This document shows positions 23,100 to 35,526 of a stretch of DNA of 64,000 nucleotides, one piece after another; within the stretch, counting starts at the first letter, position 1; every line of letters begins with the position of its first letter. The stretch spans positions 23,954,020 to 24,018,019 of the forward strand of contig CM046311.1 of NCBI GenBank assembly GCA_025267735.1, in the 5' to 3' direction. The stretch is from Mactra quadrangularis (taxonomy: Eukaryota > Mollusca > Bivalvia > Venerida > Mactridae). The position numbers and the translations under genes were made by a program. Under the pieces are notes generated by a model. The model made no database searches, was not told the origin of the DNA, and worked only from the letters and a program-made list of their open reading frames with translations.

Positions 23100-23814
23100 T
23101 TGTACGATTTTATTGAACTGTCCGATTGCATAATTACACGGTTATCGCACACTGCATATATTATTTTCCGCGTCCTATATATAGAAATTTGCAGTAAAAA
23201 ATACAATGTGTTTGTTAATTTAGTGTCGATATCTCATCTGACTGAAATACGGTTAGAGTGCAATGCTACTAAACATCTATTTTCGAAAATAGTGCGATCT
23301 GAAGCTTAGTATGTCATTTGTTTAATTGTTTGTTCTTCGTTTTGTATTTTTGTATGTTTTACATCTAATTTATTCAGCTATTTTTGGACATAGAAATAAA
23401 ACACTTAAAAAAAACAATAAAAAAAATCACTCTATTTTACTGACTGTGTCGGTTGTGCTACTGTCATCATCACATAAAGAGATGCCATCAAATTTAAAAC
23501 AAAGGCTTCTACAAGTTTCATGATGCACGGGGGCAATGTGTTTTACGCAATCCGCTCATGATTTAAATGAGAAAAAAGGGATAGAAATGAGTTTCTATCG
23601 GGATTCGAACCCACGACAAAAAGGTTTGTAGTCTGACCGTCTCACCACTCGGCCACACAAACTACGATAGGTACTGCATATAAGATATAATACATATGTG
23701 TTATGTGCTGACAATACGTTCTACGTAAACTTCGGAAATCACCCGAGTATTAAATATTCCGTGTAATGTGACGTTTTAATTTATGCAATTGGACAGTTCA
23801 ATATAATCGTACAA
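23100..23814. mobile_element. TA-flanked MITE, relative of 8822-14789
   Basis: The TIR reads TTGTACGATTWTATTGAAC then a CCRATTGCATAA segment, inverted at the two ends, with TA on both sides (23098-23099 and 23815-23816). The first ~160 bp match the right arm of the element ending at 14789. It carries a tRNA-like segment at 23590-23670. TIR plus TA fits a Tc1/mariner-type non-autonomous element. Confidence 0.8.
23590..23670 (-). tRNA. tRNA-like segment (pseudo-tRNA or SINE head)
   Basis: On the minus strand it has an A box (TGGCCGAGTGGTGAGACGG), a B box (GGGTTCGAATCCC) and plausible D and T arms, resembling a class II (Leu/Ser-type) tRNA without a full variable arm. The acceptor stem pairs poorly (GTTT with AAAC only). 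It lies inside a MITE, so I favour a captured tRNA-derived sequence over a working gene. Confidence 0.5.
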
Positions 23815-24810
23815 TAGTAGAATGAAAACATATTCTAACATAGGCACGTGCGCTTTCACTCTTTATTCAATGTGACGTCATCTATGCTTTATTATTCAAT
23901 AAAATATAGCTGGTGACGGCTGTTGAAATTTTACTCCCCACGTTAAATGAGCAAAGCCGAAAATAGCGCCCGAATTTAAAGGGTTGACTTTAACAGAACC
24001 TTGGAACATGTCAGCAAATTTAAAACATGTACTAACCTTATTACTTGACCAAAAATGGTATAAACTGAGTTTAAAACGATTATAGCATAAACATGACCTA
24101 CTTCAAGTTCAAGACGTTTTCTAAGTCCCAGCATTTCCCGGTTCCGCTGTCTCATTTCATCCTGCCCTTCATCCGACGATCATGCCAGCCATTATACGAA
24201 AATACAAAGATTGACTATTTAATCAAAGCCAAACTGTGCATAGCATAATATAATGGAACGGCTACGTGGATTCTTTCAAGTTCATAATCATCCAAGCTGA
24301 CAAGAGCAGCGCTGATTTCGAATCATTTTCCGAAAATCTGTCCTTGCTTGACACGCGTTCATAAATCCAATTTATATCCAACCTTTTAAAAAATTCTCCA
24401 TCGAAATGTCTGATAACACATTACTATCCAGTAAACATCCAATTATTTAAGCAGTATTTGCAATATTCCGTCGTAAACATCAAACTTAAATGCTGCGTCA
24501 TCATGTGTATATAAAATGACACTCACTGAGGGCAAGGTCGAATGTTTATTTCACGGCGCTTATTTTGAAGAATGATGTTTAATACACAAATAAAACTATG
24601 ATAATTCGTATTTAGTTTTGGGTTCCTTTTTATCAATTAAGATTTTAGTATTATTTGTTTGGAATTAGAAACAATTATCAATGAGAACTGCGTAAATAAA
24701 GGCTATTTTCGGTCTTTGCACTGGGGGGGGTGGATTTCAACAGCATGGCATTTTTGACAGTTAAAAATAGTTCTATAAGTATATCTTTTCTAGGGATGCA
24801 TTTTGCGATG
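23815..24810. other. No gene recognised
   Basis: No domain-bearing frame. A run of eight to ten G at about 24723 is a simple homopolymer. Confidence 0.4.
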
Positions 24811-24999
24811 TTAGAATCGAAATAACTTACAGTTGTCTATATTTTATTGTCTAATAAAACATAGGCACTCGTTTGATGCGCTAATTAAATCACTCGTGCT
24901 AAAGCACTCGTGATTTAATCATACGCGCATCACAACTCGTACCTATGTTTTATTAGACAATAAAATATAGACAACTGTAAGTTATTTCTTAAATCTAAC
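24811..24999. mobile_element. ~190-bp near-perfect palindrome (foldback MITE)
   Basis: The two halves are reverse complements around a centre GTGCTAAAGCAC at about 24897. Arms include AGTTGTCTATATTTTATTG and ATAAAACATAGG. Transcribed, it would fold into a single long hairpin. Confidence 0.85.
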
Positions 25000-25953
25000 T
25001 AATACATAGTCACATCGGTTGTTATAAATACGTGTATAACCGTATACACACATACGGAAACTCACGATTTAATGTAAGTGAAGTGTGTAATTATTATAAT
25101 TAGGAAGTTCAAGCTCAGGTTAATTCTGTTAGACTATATACTGTGTTTTGTGTACAAATTTATTTTAACAGAATTATTATAGATCTATATCTTACAATAA
25201 AACAATTAGTATATTAGATATTACAAAGAGAACAATTTAAGAGGCCCTACTTAAATTATATTCATGTATCAAATATAACCATACCCAAAATCTTCATAAA
25301 GATTGGTATAATTCATTTGACTATTCAACAATGCATGGTATAAATTATAGCATTTCAAATGCTCACTGACTGGCTATTATCCCTAACCACAGGTACCAGT
25401 ACATTTATGTACTTTACATGAGGATACTTTTACTTCATTTGGTAGAAAGTCTATGTGGCAAAGGGAATAACATAACCGGGAAAGTTACCATTTGTAACTG
25501 AGTAGATTAAAGAAAAGCAGACACATGTCTTGCATAAAGAAATAAACATTGACTCTGAATGGGTTCAAAGCTTAGACCTTTCTATCTCTAAGCAAGTGTA
25601 AGATTAAGAGCATTTTGTGAAATCATGTGTAGCGAACTTTCCGTACTTAAATATGTTTGTAAACCTTATGAAATTAAAGAAATATTCACAAGTTTTATCA
25701 TTGCTCAATAAAAAAAAATTATAGTAGAAGAATTACAACAAGGTTTACATCTCCCGACATAAAAACGGAAGTATAACTACATTTAAAGACGAGTTTTAAA
25801 ATCTTTTAATTTTATTTATCGTAATACTGTGATGGAAATTGTCTGTCCTAGCCAAATTTCTTGAACACTGTCACAACTTCAGTCGGCTTTATACATTCAT
25901 ACATAACATAGGTCTACAAAGAATGGTTCTATTAAAAGTATAATAATGTGGAG
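25000..25953. other. No gene recognised
   Basis: AT-rich, no recognisable coding or structured repeat apart from the short inverted match to 21.8 kb noted there. Confidence 0.4.
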
Positions 25954-26989
25954 TATAGTTCGTTTGCGTTAAAGCTGGACCCTTAAAATCATGAATTATC
26001 TCGATAACTATCGGATGGAATTAACTCAAATTTTGTATGTGATCATAACTAGCATTTTCCTTCTCAAATCCAAATATTCAGAATTTTTCTTTAATTACAT
26101 AACATACTTCCCATAGACATGCAATGCAAATTTTGAAGCCAAAAAGAGACTTTTGTTAAATGGGTATGTTCCATAATCAGAACAGCCATATTACAGTAGA
26201 TACAAATACTAGCTAAATATGAGGCCCGGTTAGAAATTTCATTTGATAACAAAGTACGGTATAGATAGATAGCGAAAACAACTTTTTTACGAAAACAACC
26301 TGTTAAATTACTGTGTGCCGATTGAGTGCATCGGACCGCATCAAATTATTTTTTAACCACAACTCGGTAGAAAATGCGCAAAAATCACCTCTGCAAAATT
26401 TAATAAGGATCTATTGGCTCGTTATAAAATAATCAAAATTTGAAAAGTGATCGGTTAGACATTTTGTTCAGTGCACTTATTTCAAACATAACTTAGTATA
26501 TTATGAATGCATTTAAAAATACTTTAAATGAGCAAGTTTTGATACAAATTTCCGAAAAATATTGACATTATAGCCGAATTTCTTATTTTAGTGGATCACA
26601 ATGGGAAATCGATTGAATTGCTACCGGTAATCTTGAAGTTCTTTACGAAAACAACATATAAAATGTTTATTTATCCATGTTTAGCATGGTAAAATCCTTT
26701 CCGTAATAAATATAATAATTGCATGCGTTTTTTCTAATTCACCTATTTGCAATAAATGAAAATCATGATGATATTACTGTTTTCCTTCACGAAAACAACT
26801 ATAGCTAACTGTTTAGCTTACGTACGAAAATAACAAACTGTGAAATAAAAAATATCTGTGTTTTTAATTATGTTCTTTTTAATCTCACATCGTTTCTTTA
26901 AGACATTTAATTGATGAGTAAATATAATAATAGGAAAAAACGAGATTTCATCCATCGTAAAAAACAACTATTTCTACGAAAAACAACAT

Positions 26990-27870
26990 TTCCTACGATA
27001 ACAGCTATCGGTCAGTCTCACGAAAACAACTATTCCTACGAAAACGACTTTTATAAGAAAACAACCATCAGTCCATCTCACGAAAACAACTTTTATACGA
27101 AAGCAACAATCAGTCAGTCTCACGAAAACAACCTTTTCTACGAAAACAATTATATATGAAAACTACAATTAGTCAAGCTCACGAAAACAACTTTTCCTAC
27201 AAAAACAACTTTCCTACGAAAACAACAATCAAGCAGCCTCACGAAAACAACTTTCCTACGAAAACAACAATCTGTCAGTCTCGCGAAAACTACTTTTCCT
27301 ACGAAAACAACTTTTATATAAAAACAACTATCAGTTAATCTTACGAAAACAGCTTTTATACGAAAGCAACAATCAGCCTAACTCACAAAATCAATTTTTT
27401 TCTACGAAAAAAACTTTTATATGAAAACAACAATCAGTCAATCCCACGAAAACACCTTTGTTACGAAGACAACTTTTTCTACGAAAACAACTTTGATACA
27501 AAAATACCAATCAGTCAGTCTACGAAAACAACTCTTATACGAAAACAACTATTAGTCAGTCTCACGAAAACAAGTTTTTCTACGAAAACAACTTTTATAC
27601 GAAAACAACAACCAGTCAGTCCAATAAAACAACTTTTATACGAAAACAATAATCAGTCAGTCCAATAAAACAACTTTTACATTAAAACAACTATCAGTCA
27701 TTCTTACAAAAACAACTTTTATACAAACGCAACAATCAGCTAAACTCACGAAATCAATTTTTTTTCTACAAGAACAACATTTATATGAAAACAACAATCA
27801 GTTAATCCTACGAAAACAACTTTGTTACGAAAACAACTTTTTATACGATAACAACATTTTACGAAAACAA
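26990..27870. repeat. ACGAAAACAAC minisatellite with 41/61-bp periods
   Basis: A ~20-bp sub-unit containing ACGAAAACAACTTTTAT is repeated over about 900 bp, punctuated by ATCAGTCAGTCTC phrases spaced alternately about 41 and 61 bp apart. Scattered copies of the core also occur at 26270-26300, 26640, 26790 and 26820. Because the units lack stops, two open frames (26911-27159 and 27156-27338) appear; they are not genes. Confidence 0.85.
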
Positions 27871-28046
27871 CAATGTAGTTGTAAAGATATTAAAGGTTTC
27901 TTATTCATATATCATAGACAATGGTCTGTCTCTAAGATTCATTATTAGGGTACTTTATTTTGGAATTTTTTTCATAAGTAGTCAGTCTCTTTTTCAGTTA
28001 TAATTAATTAAGCTAATAAATGTTCTTACATTTTTCCAAAAATTAA

Positions 28047-28165
28047 ATCGCGATCCGACGATTTCGGACATGACGAATATTCATACTCGATTTTCTGTTC
28101 GGGTTCGTGATTATCCGAGTACTCGGATAGATAGAACAGCTATCTCATCAATAAAACATTTTATG
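28047..28165 (+). repeat. Dispersed repeat copy A (CGCGATCCGACGATTTC)
   Basis: About 100 bp similar to 34330-34420 in the same orientation: CGCGATCCGACGATTTC, GACATGACGAATATTC and ATCCGAGTACT. Translation of both gives similar peptides (DPTISDMTNI) but no known domain. It lies within the 9-bp-duplication element. Confidence 0.6.
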
Positions 28166-29083
28166 AAGCAAAGTGGCTTGAATTTTATTCTCAGTACAAT
28201 ATGGGATCGGGAAGCGGGCTCAGGAGTGATAATTCTAGATTTGTTTTCACATTTGAGCTAAAGGCTCTATACTAAACAGCGCGAGGCGGAATACCGAAGA
28301 ATTTAAACACCCTTTATACCGCAATAAACCATACATTTAGAATAATGTATTTTTAATTAATAGAACACTGTAAGAATCAAAATGATACAGAATATTCGTA
28401 TACACATAAATAAACATGCGCATGTGTATCGAATATTCACATAACACATAGCATAATGATAAAATGCTTCATTCGGCTTCCGAAGAAGAATTTCTGAAAG
28501 TCTGTTGTGGCGGAGATTTATTTGTAAAGATCATGAAACTGACATTACTTATGCGAGAGAAAAACTCTTAACATAAAGTGTAGTTTATATAATACATGTA
28601 TGTACATTCGCTAGCAACCTCATTATATACGTGCTGATGATGAGTGTATTTTAAGATTTTGAAAAAAGACCCACTTTATTTGAATATTTCAGATGTATAA
28701 AGAAAACGGTTTGTCAGCAACTATGACTTGTTAATTCTATGTTTATAAAACAGGAAAGAAAATATAACTTAAAAGAAAAATAACTTTCAAGCAGTGAACA
28801 AAAGCCAGTTTGCGTGATGAAAATTTTGCGTTCGTGACTCCATTGTTCTCAATCCTGTAGATATGGTTGTTTTGACCAGAACAAAAACTTCCGTATAGAA
28901 ACTTTATCTCGCGTGAGATTAAGATCACAAGTTTGTTTGCAAAGGTGTGTCATTTTAGACGTAACTAGATTAGGCGTGTGATCATTTATTGCAATATCTT
29001 GTTAATAATGCCTTAGTGCTTTCCCCCAAAATTTCAAAAATGCCCAAAATGCAAAAGAGTGCACCAAAAAAAATATTTTAAAG

Positions 29084-29180
29084 TTGTATTGTTCATGCAG
29101 ATTACCGGATATAGTTGACAAATTAATACAGTGTGAAAATAAAACAAAATGGTTTCACGAGCAATGCTATAAAATCAGTA
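29084..29180 (+). pseudogene. PHD-finger-like fragment
   Basis: In one frame it reads YCSCRLPD, then LIQCENKTKWFHEQCYKI, matching the CxC...C...WFHxxC layout of PHD fingers. A CPKCKRVH pair just upstream (near 29042-29065) is in another frame. Zinc-ribbon plus PHD tails of this style are common in proteins encoded by animal DNA transposons. It is a fragment near the right end of the 26257-29271 element, so it is probably a relic of that element's protein. Confidence 0.55.
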
Positions 29181-29940
29181 TTTTTCGGAATTTTGTACCA
29201 AAACTTGCTCATTTATCGTATTTTATCATATACATTAATAATATATATATACCCGCTATCTATCTATAGCCAACAAAGTATAACAGTATATACAAACTCA
29301 AATATCATCATCACTGTCGTCTATATCGTCAAAATCTATACATATTCTACACGTACGATTTTGAAGACGGGCCTCTGCTTTACAATTCAGTAGACCGTCG
29401 AGTGTTTATTTAAGCGACAACTTTTCAGTAAACGCACGGGACTTTTTATATATACTGGAAGTATGACAATGTTATAATCAGAACAGCTTATTTTACCTCC
29501 CGCCGGATTTTTTATAAAAAATTCCAAATATTTTGAATTATACCTTAATTCTGAAAATTTGAATCCTAGAAGAAAGAATTGAACTAAGATTGTATTAAAT
29601 TTTTTAGCAATATCGCTGTTATAGTTCAAAAGATATTTACGGCAAATAGGGGTTCAGCATTAACGCAAACGAACTATACCTCCATGCACTGGTCTCCTTG
29701 TCTATCAAGCAGTTTATACAATATATAGCATTCATAGACTTTCAAACCTGTCAAGAATCCATAAAATGAATTACCCATGTGAAATCAACAATATGAATTG
29801 CAAGAATAGTGAACATGTGTTCAAGATCCGTCTGAAATCTTTTTATGCTTACTCTTCCCTACTGAGTAACATGATATTAAATCTAAAAGAAGTTACTAAG
29901 TAACACTGGTGGTCTATATGTTTCTTAAAAATTATGGTTA

Positions 29941-30209
29941 TAATACCCCCGCTTCGAAAAAGAGGGGGGTATACTGTTTTACCCTTGTCCGTCCGTGCAT
30001 CCGTCCGTCCGTTACAAAATTTCCGTCGCAGTTTTCTCAGCAACTATAACATGCAGCAGCCTAATACTTTGCATATTGCTTCATCCCATAGTCCCATGTG
30101 GTGTAAAGCGATTTCATGCTCCTTGCTCATCTACTTCCTGTTTGTCGCATATTTTTAGATTTTTGCGGGGGTATCACTAGTGAGCATTAGCTCACAGATT
30201 TACTTGTTT
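29941..30209 (+). mobile_element. Dispersed repeat, copy 2 (ATACCCCCGC family)
   Basis: Nearly identical to 8263-8524, same orientation, with inverted words TACCCCCGC and GCGGGGGTA about 220 bp apart. Confidence 0.85.
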
Positions 30210-30904
30210 GTTATTGCCTTTGCAGCATATATTATTACATTATAAAACATGTATGACTTGGTTGGATAGATGCTAAAATTAGTTTTTTGGAAACTGTGGT
30301 TGCAAACATAGTAAAAGAGCAAAAGATAAAAATCGAATGAAACTGATTAACATCAAAATAAGGGCCTTTTAGAAGATTTTCTTTTAACCCTTCACTAGGA
30401 GAGATAATTTTATTTGCAAAAACTGGCCATTTTTTCACCTCAGCGATAGGGCTATTTCAATGTGCGTTTTTTCATAAATAATTGACGGACAGCAATGAAA
30501 CTTGGCCAAGTTATTTCTTACCTGGTTGTCTGAAAGTAGAAACCAAACTCCGATTCAGGAGTAAAACACTGGATTGGTCAGTAAAAGGTTAAAGGTCTTA
30601 TTATTTTTACCCATATCAAGTTTGTAAATTACATTATATAATTATGTTTCAAACATAACCAAAATAAAGTTAAGCTTCATTAATTCCATAGCAGAACAAT
30701 AAACTCGTATGTAATGTATCATACATGTTTCACAGTTGTAAGTACGTTAGCTCAAGTAGAACAACTTCTATTTTTTCCATGCAGGGTCTCTTCGTTCATC
30801 GTTGCAAGTAATTGATGCTTTGGCTTAGTAATTAGATTCAAACTGTGATTGGATTTTGGTTTTTATTGTTGGACACTTTTTTTTCATTTCTTATATTTAA
30901 ATTT
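30210..30904. other. No gene recognised
   Basis: AT-rich, no coding or repeat structure that I can support. Confidence 0.4.
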
Positions 30905-32790
30905 TCAAAGAGGGACCTCTCAATAGATTAATACAAACATACATGATAGATCTCATTAATTTTGAAGAAGCAAAATGCAATAAACAAATTAAAAAAAAAC
31001 TTTATCATTGTATTATAATGTACTTTATTTGATGAATGTTACTGATGTTGAGATAAATCTTTGTTTCCAGTCCTATTAACACTAGAATCCTATATAACCA
31101 ATACAGAAAATTATATATTCAAATTTTATATTAATTCCCCCTTGTTTTGGCCTCATGTTATCATACTCTGTTTTGTGATTTATTTCTATAAAAGAACATG
31201 ATACCTAACTTCACAAAATTACCCATTCAAAACACTTGAAGAAATAAACTAAAATAAAATGAGAACAGTAATTTCACTGGTAATTTTTGGGCATTTTTGT
31301 GTTCTGTTTTCTTAAAAACCCTTACCTAGACCTCAGTTACAATTCATTGTATCATGTTAAATATTAAAAAAAGTTACTGACATGATTGTACTCATCATGG
31401 GTGAAGAAAATTTAATATATTTATTTGATAGATAAATATTTTACCCTAAACTATGCACTGCTTATACTTGTAATGTGTGATCCCTTTCATGGCCCCACAA
31501 TTTTATTAGTAGGACCTCTCATGGTTTCCTTGGGGTTTTCTGAGGTGCATCACTCAAAATAATACGAAGAATAAAAAGTTTCATCATTCATTATGTTATT
31601 TGAACTGTACATAATAGATTAAATGTTACTGATAAAATTAGATAATCAATATTTTTTCATAAGTTTCCCCTTTTTTGGCCTCTTTTTGATCATACTTGGT
31701 TTTGCAATTTATTCAAATGAAAAGACACCATATCTAACCACTCAAAATTACCCATTCAAATACTTAAAAATGTGAAAATTGAAAAGAGAAAATGTACTGG
31801 TTGTTAGTGCTTTTTTCTATTTGTTATCCATAAAATCCATTTATGGGGCCTCAATAACGATTATAATTACCATGTCAAATATTCAAAACATTAACTGACA
31901 TATTTTTACTCATCTTGAGCAAAATAAATTTAATATATTGAGTTGATATATGACCGCCGCCACGAGAAAAGGGCACTCGGGCATTTTTTATCGATTTTTA
32001 GTTTTTTGCCTAATATTATAGGACATGAATTATTTTGCATGTTGCACTTTATTTCACATCGATATTACAAATAGTTTTTGAGATATAGCGGTTTAAAAGA
32101 GGGCATTAATGCAACGTCAACGACATATTTATCAACGACCGCTTAAAACGTAACGTCATAATAATAAAGACGACATCAAATGTAGTTTAGCTGATAACAA
32201 ATGAAGTCAAGTGTTTTCAATTTTAATTTTGCACTAAACACGATAATACTGAAATATATAACGATAATAATATGTAAAAAATAATTTATAACACCGTAAT
32301 CAAAATTATCGTAGTCTTGGATAATAGGAATTTCAAACAACAGTTAATTGAATAAGTTAATTCACAAAAACAACGTTATAACATCAGTTGGTCAAATTGT
32401 CGAGTTCGAATTGTTTCTACATCCGAACACATGTTTGTGCGTACTAATTACCGGTCGCCGAGAAAAGATTTCTTATAATTTTCATCCAAAACAAAGTAAA
32501 TTACGAATCATGCGTGTCAAAATCAACTCGCCCGCTCGTCATGCGTGTGTTCCGACCTGTTGGGAGAGTATACTTATATTATAAATAAAAGATTTTTACA
32601 TAGTACTGTGCAATAATATCAAGTGTTATGGGTGACCCCCCTTTAGAGCCCCGTATTTTTGTTCACAGGGCCTCTCATGGTTGTCTCCTGGCTTTTTCCG
32701 AAGTTCACACCTTAAAGTTGATTTCCTGAAAGTTTGGTGCTTTAATCACAATGTGCACAATTCGACCATATTTTGTCCCTTACACACCTA
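30905..32790. repeat. Diverged ~600-bp tandem repeats
   Basis: Units begin with GGACCTCTCA (near 30907 and 31511) and again as GGCCTCTCATGG near 32668. Units share the order TACTTTATTTGATGAATGTTACTG-like, then CCCC..TTTTGGCCTC, AAAATTACCCATTCAAA and ACTGACAT..TTTACTCATC. An unrelated stretch (about 31960-32640) splits the array. The right end matches 20690-20780 inverted. Confidence 0.65.
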
Positions 32791-33389
32791 AGTAACATAC
32801 TTTGATGGAAATGTAAGTTTGATATTTCTCCTTTTCGATCAATGGAAAGAGTATTTACAATGAAATAAATAACACACATGATCCAGTTGTGATATCTGAT
32901 ATCAAGATCGAATTTGAAATCCTATTGCAATTTCCCTTAATTACTATCGAAATGTGTTACAATGGCAACAGAATTTCTTTCAATTACTTTGGCATTAATG
33001 AACTCTAAGAATACCTTGAAAGATAATTGAACATGCACACAATACTTTCAATACCATTTGTCTTTTTCTTTGTATATAACATTCTTTTAGTACATATTGA
33101 ATATTATTATTGAAGTGACAAACATATATGGAAAAGTGGTCGTTATTCTAAGTATATTCAAATTTCGTATCACAACTTATGTTGTTCAATGAATTAAATA
33201 TTATCGGAATAGTGTCTCTAAATTGCCATCGTAGAAACAATTTGCTTTTAGAGTCAACTGACAAGCTAGTATCAATTATTTAATATTCGCAAGACCAAGA
33301 GATATAAAAACCTAAACATGTCGCTGTATACTCATGAGTGTGGAGTCATGTCTATTTATGTGACTCAATTTCCCAGCTCTTATCATTCT
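32791..33389. other. No gene recognised
   Basis: No supported feature. Confidence 0.4.
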
Positions 33390-33960
33390 TTTGACCACCA
33401 TCTTGAATCCTTGAAGTTATCCAAGAATACCAGTACAGCATCAATCGGTTGCATTAATAAAATTGGATTAACGACAAAATAAAATGCATTAAAATTATTT
33501 GGTATACCCCACTCTATGACTTATTTCATTGAGGTTCATATATACCCGACAGTTAAATATTTACGCCATTCTAGCCGCCATATTGGATTTTGGGAATTGC
33601 CCAATGATGCCAGTGTGGCATCAACCAGTTATATAAACTCAGGTATATCTATAAAAAAACATTATTTCATTTTTGATATGTCTCTGTGTACGATTTTGGC
33701 TCATTGTGGTTGACATACATGACAAATGTGGCCATTATACGCCATTTTGTCCGCCATTTATGATCGGAGAATAAACGAAGGGTACCGAAATTGCATGAAA
33801 TAATATTGCAGATAATGTTAGACTAATTTTAGCTCTTTAAATGATCAGACTGTGATAAAGATGGATTTATTATAGATTCATCAATTTTCGGAGTTGCCCA
33901 AGAGTGCCGAAGTGGCATCATCCAGTTTCGGAAACTACAATGTCTTAGCCATTCATGCAC
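33390..33960. repeat. Diverged repeats with GCCATCTTG-like core
   Basis: Three related phrases (near 33395, 33565 and 33875) share a GGAATTGCCCAA..TGCCAG..TGGCATCA pattern followed by a CAGTT word, indicating old local duplication. The short open frame at 33516 is a product of the repeat. Confidence 0.5.
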
Positions 33961-34325
33961 GGTTCAGTCGATTTTTGTAGTTTATATACCAGACTATAAC
34001 CTTAATAGGGCTGCGAATCGTTGAGCTAGTGGCTATCTGATCCGAACCAAGATTCATTTGTAGTTATTCACGAATCGAACCACAAATCACTTGTTAATAG
34101 AGTAGCATACAGGAATTTATGTAATAGCAAAAAAAGCTTTACTATATGGAACACCATGTACTCCAAACATTTCAATTACCAGGCGTTTTATGGGCAGTTT
34201 AAAAGTGTATCTATCAAAATTTTGAAACAAAATAAACCAGTCCCTACATGAATTAAAATTTTCAAAAGTGATGTGGATCGCTTTCAGAGTTAATTAACCC
34301 AAAATATTATTTCATTTCATTCCAA

Positions 34326-34420
34326 AATGGATCGCGATCCGACGATTTCTGACATGACGAATATTCGTCCTCGATTTCCTGGTCAAGATCGCGAATATCC
34401 GAGTACTTGGATACTCGCAG
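34326..34420 (+). repeat. Dispersed repeat copy B (CGCGATCCGACGATTTC)
   Basis: Similar to 28047-28165 in the same orientation. It opens a 64-codon frame (MDRDPTISD) which I considered as an exon of the downstream gene but rejected, because the related copy lies in a transposon. Confidence 0.6.
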
Positions 34421-35173
34421 CAGCTCTAAACCAGAAGTATAACTTACTTCGTATGTACTTAGAAATCAGAATGACTTTCTGCTTTTGTTTCCTTTTACAT
34501 TACATAGTTATTGTTAATTGAAACAATAAAAACTACTAGTAACTATATGCATTGGAAAAAAGTCATGAATAATTACAAAAATGTGTTTATCCGTCGCTAT
34601 GACCCGTAAATACAACGTATCAAACTCCCCGCTGCGGTAATTTCGATTTGTTGAATGAAGAAGTATGAATGTGTGATGTGCAGTTTGACACTGTATTTAG
34701 TCTAGAAATATTTAGGTTTATAGCCATGTATGTTGGCATTCAATCATGTACCAGCATTACTCGTTTATTAATTCGTTAAAGTCATTTTAGTCAATTTAAT
34801 ATAAATTTTATTGCCTCGCCAGTTGTGATTTTTCCCTCAGCCTTTTATTATTTCAAATCATACACTTATACCACATGTGCACATAAAATTATTTTTTAAC
34901 TTTACACTTTTGGAAGAGCATCAATTTAGAAAAATTCGGGACAATTTGTATAATTTAAGCACATCCACTGTGCCTTATACTTCAACTGGATGTCTATATT
35001 GACCCAATATCATCCCACTATAAAATTTACACTAAAACCCAGTGATGTGATATGATTAGTTTTTAGAATCAGCCATTTAAGTTTAATTTTACTGTATTGC
35101 AATTGTAATACCGTAATCCCCATAATAATTTTGATATTACCCATTTGTGAAATAATGCTTTATGCTATTTCAG

Positions 35174-35526
35174 CTAAGGAATTCACCTTTCGGTATGAAT
35201 ATTTGCTGATAGAAGTTGGCACTAAGGTAATCCGAAAGGTTTTTGATGGAAAGGCAGTTCCAGATTTAATCACCTTCTTGACTAACCATCGTGCAAAACT
35301 TCAAATGATGATAAATAAGAAGATTATTACTCCTGCTCAAGAAGAATTATTACCACCCAAAGGAATGAACCCATCATCAGAACACTTTGATATAACACTT
35401 TTATGTTGCTTATTACGGAACGTATGTGGTTTACGCCCTCCAGGTGACAACGTTTGGATTCAGCCTGCATCTACTGATCATTCTCTTGAGGCATACATTA
35501 CGAGATTGAGATTATGTAGAAATAAT
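35174..35526 (+). CDS. Exon 2: DZIP3-like HEPN domain
   Basis: Acceptor GCTATTTCAG precedes the exon and donor AATAAT/GTAAGT follows. The 117 full codons encode the alpha-helical DZIP3/hRUL138-type HEPN domain: LLIEVGTKVIRKVFD, a middle KKIITPAQEELL, then FDITLLCCLLRNVCGL and a closing helix LEAYITRLRLCRNN. In animals this domain is fused to STAND ATPases, ankyrin repeats or other modules. The open frame upstream of 35174 is intron. The exon begins with two bases of a split codon, so an upstream phase-1 exon must exist; 14906-14978 fits. In the spliced protein this is residues 26-142. The terminal RNN is the first half of an Rx4H motif completed by exon 3. Confidence 0.85.

Larger units (their letters stand above)
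26257..29271. mobile_element. 3.0-kb element with 9-bp target duplication
   Basis: Both sides carry AACAAAGTA (26248-26256 and 29272-29280), and the uninterrupted copy at 340-360 has it once. The terminal inverted repeats are about 17 bp: CGGTATAGATAGATAGCG at the left and GGCTATAGATAGATAGCG inverted at the right. A 9-bp duplication is typical of Mutator-like elements but the TIR is short. It holds a 0.9-kb minisatellite and a PHD-finger fragment. No transposase is recognisable. Confidence 0.8.
25954..29678. mobile_element. TIR DNA element interrupted by a 3-kb insertion
   Basis: The left terminus TATAGTTCGTTTGCGTTAA with GCTGGACCC is the reverse complement of the right terminus near 29650-29678. 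The body matches 116-772 as two blocks separated by the insertion 26257-29271. Without it the element is about 0.7 kb. The ends begin with TA, so a TA target site is possible. Confidence 0.75.

Noticed and set aside
26911..27338. Two open frames rich in ENN/KTT residues
   Set aside because: They are translations of the ACGAAAACAAC minisatellite; the units simply lack stop codons.
26990..27870. CRISPR-like regular repeats and spacers
   Set aside because: The spacers are themselves repeats, the period alternates, and the genome is animal with introns and LINEs.
34327..34521. ORF MDRDPTISD as an upstream exon of the HEPN gene
   Set aside because: A related copy lies inside a transposon at 28047, and no donor in suitable phase was convincing.
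35131..35173. N-terminal extension of the HEPN frame (LPICEIMLYAIS)
   Set aside because: It runs through a polypyrimidine/AG acceptor and is not HEPN-like; treated as intron.
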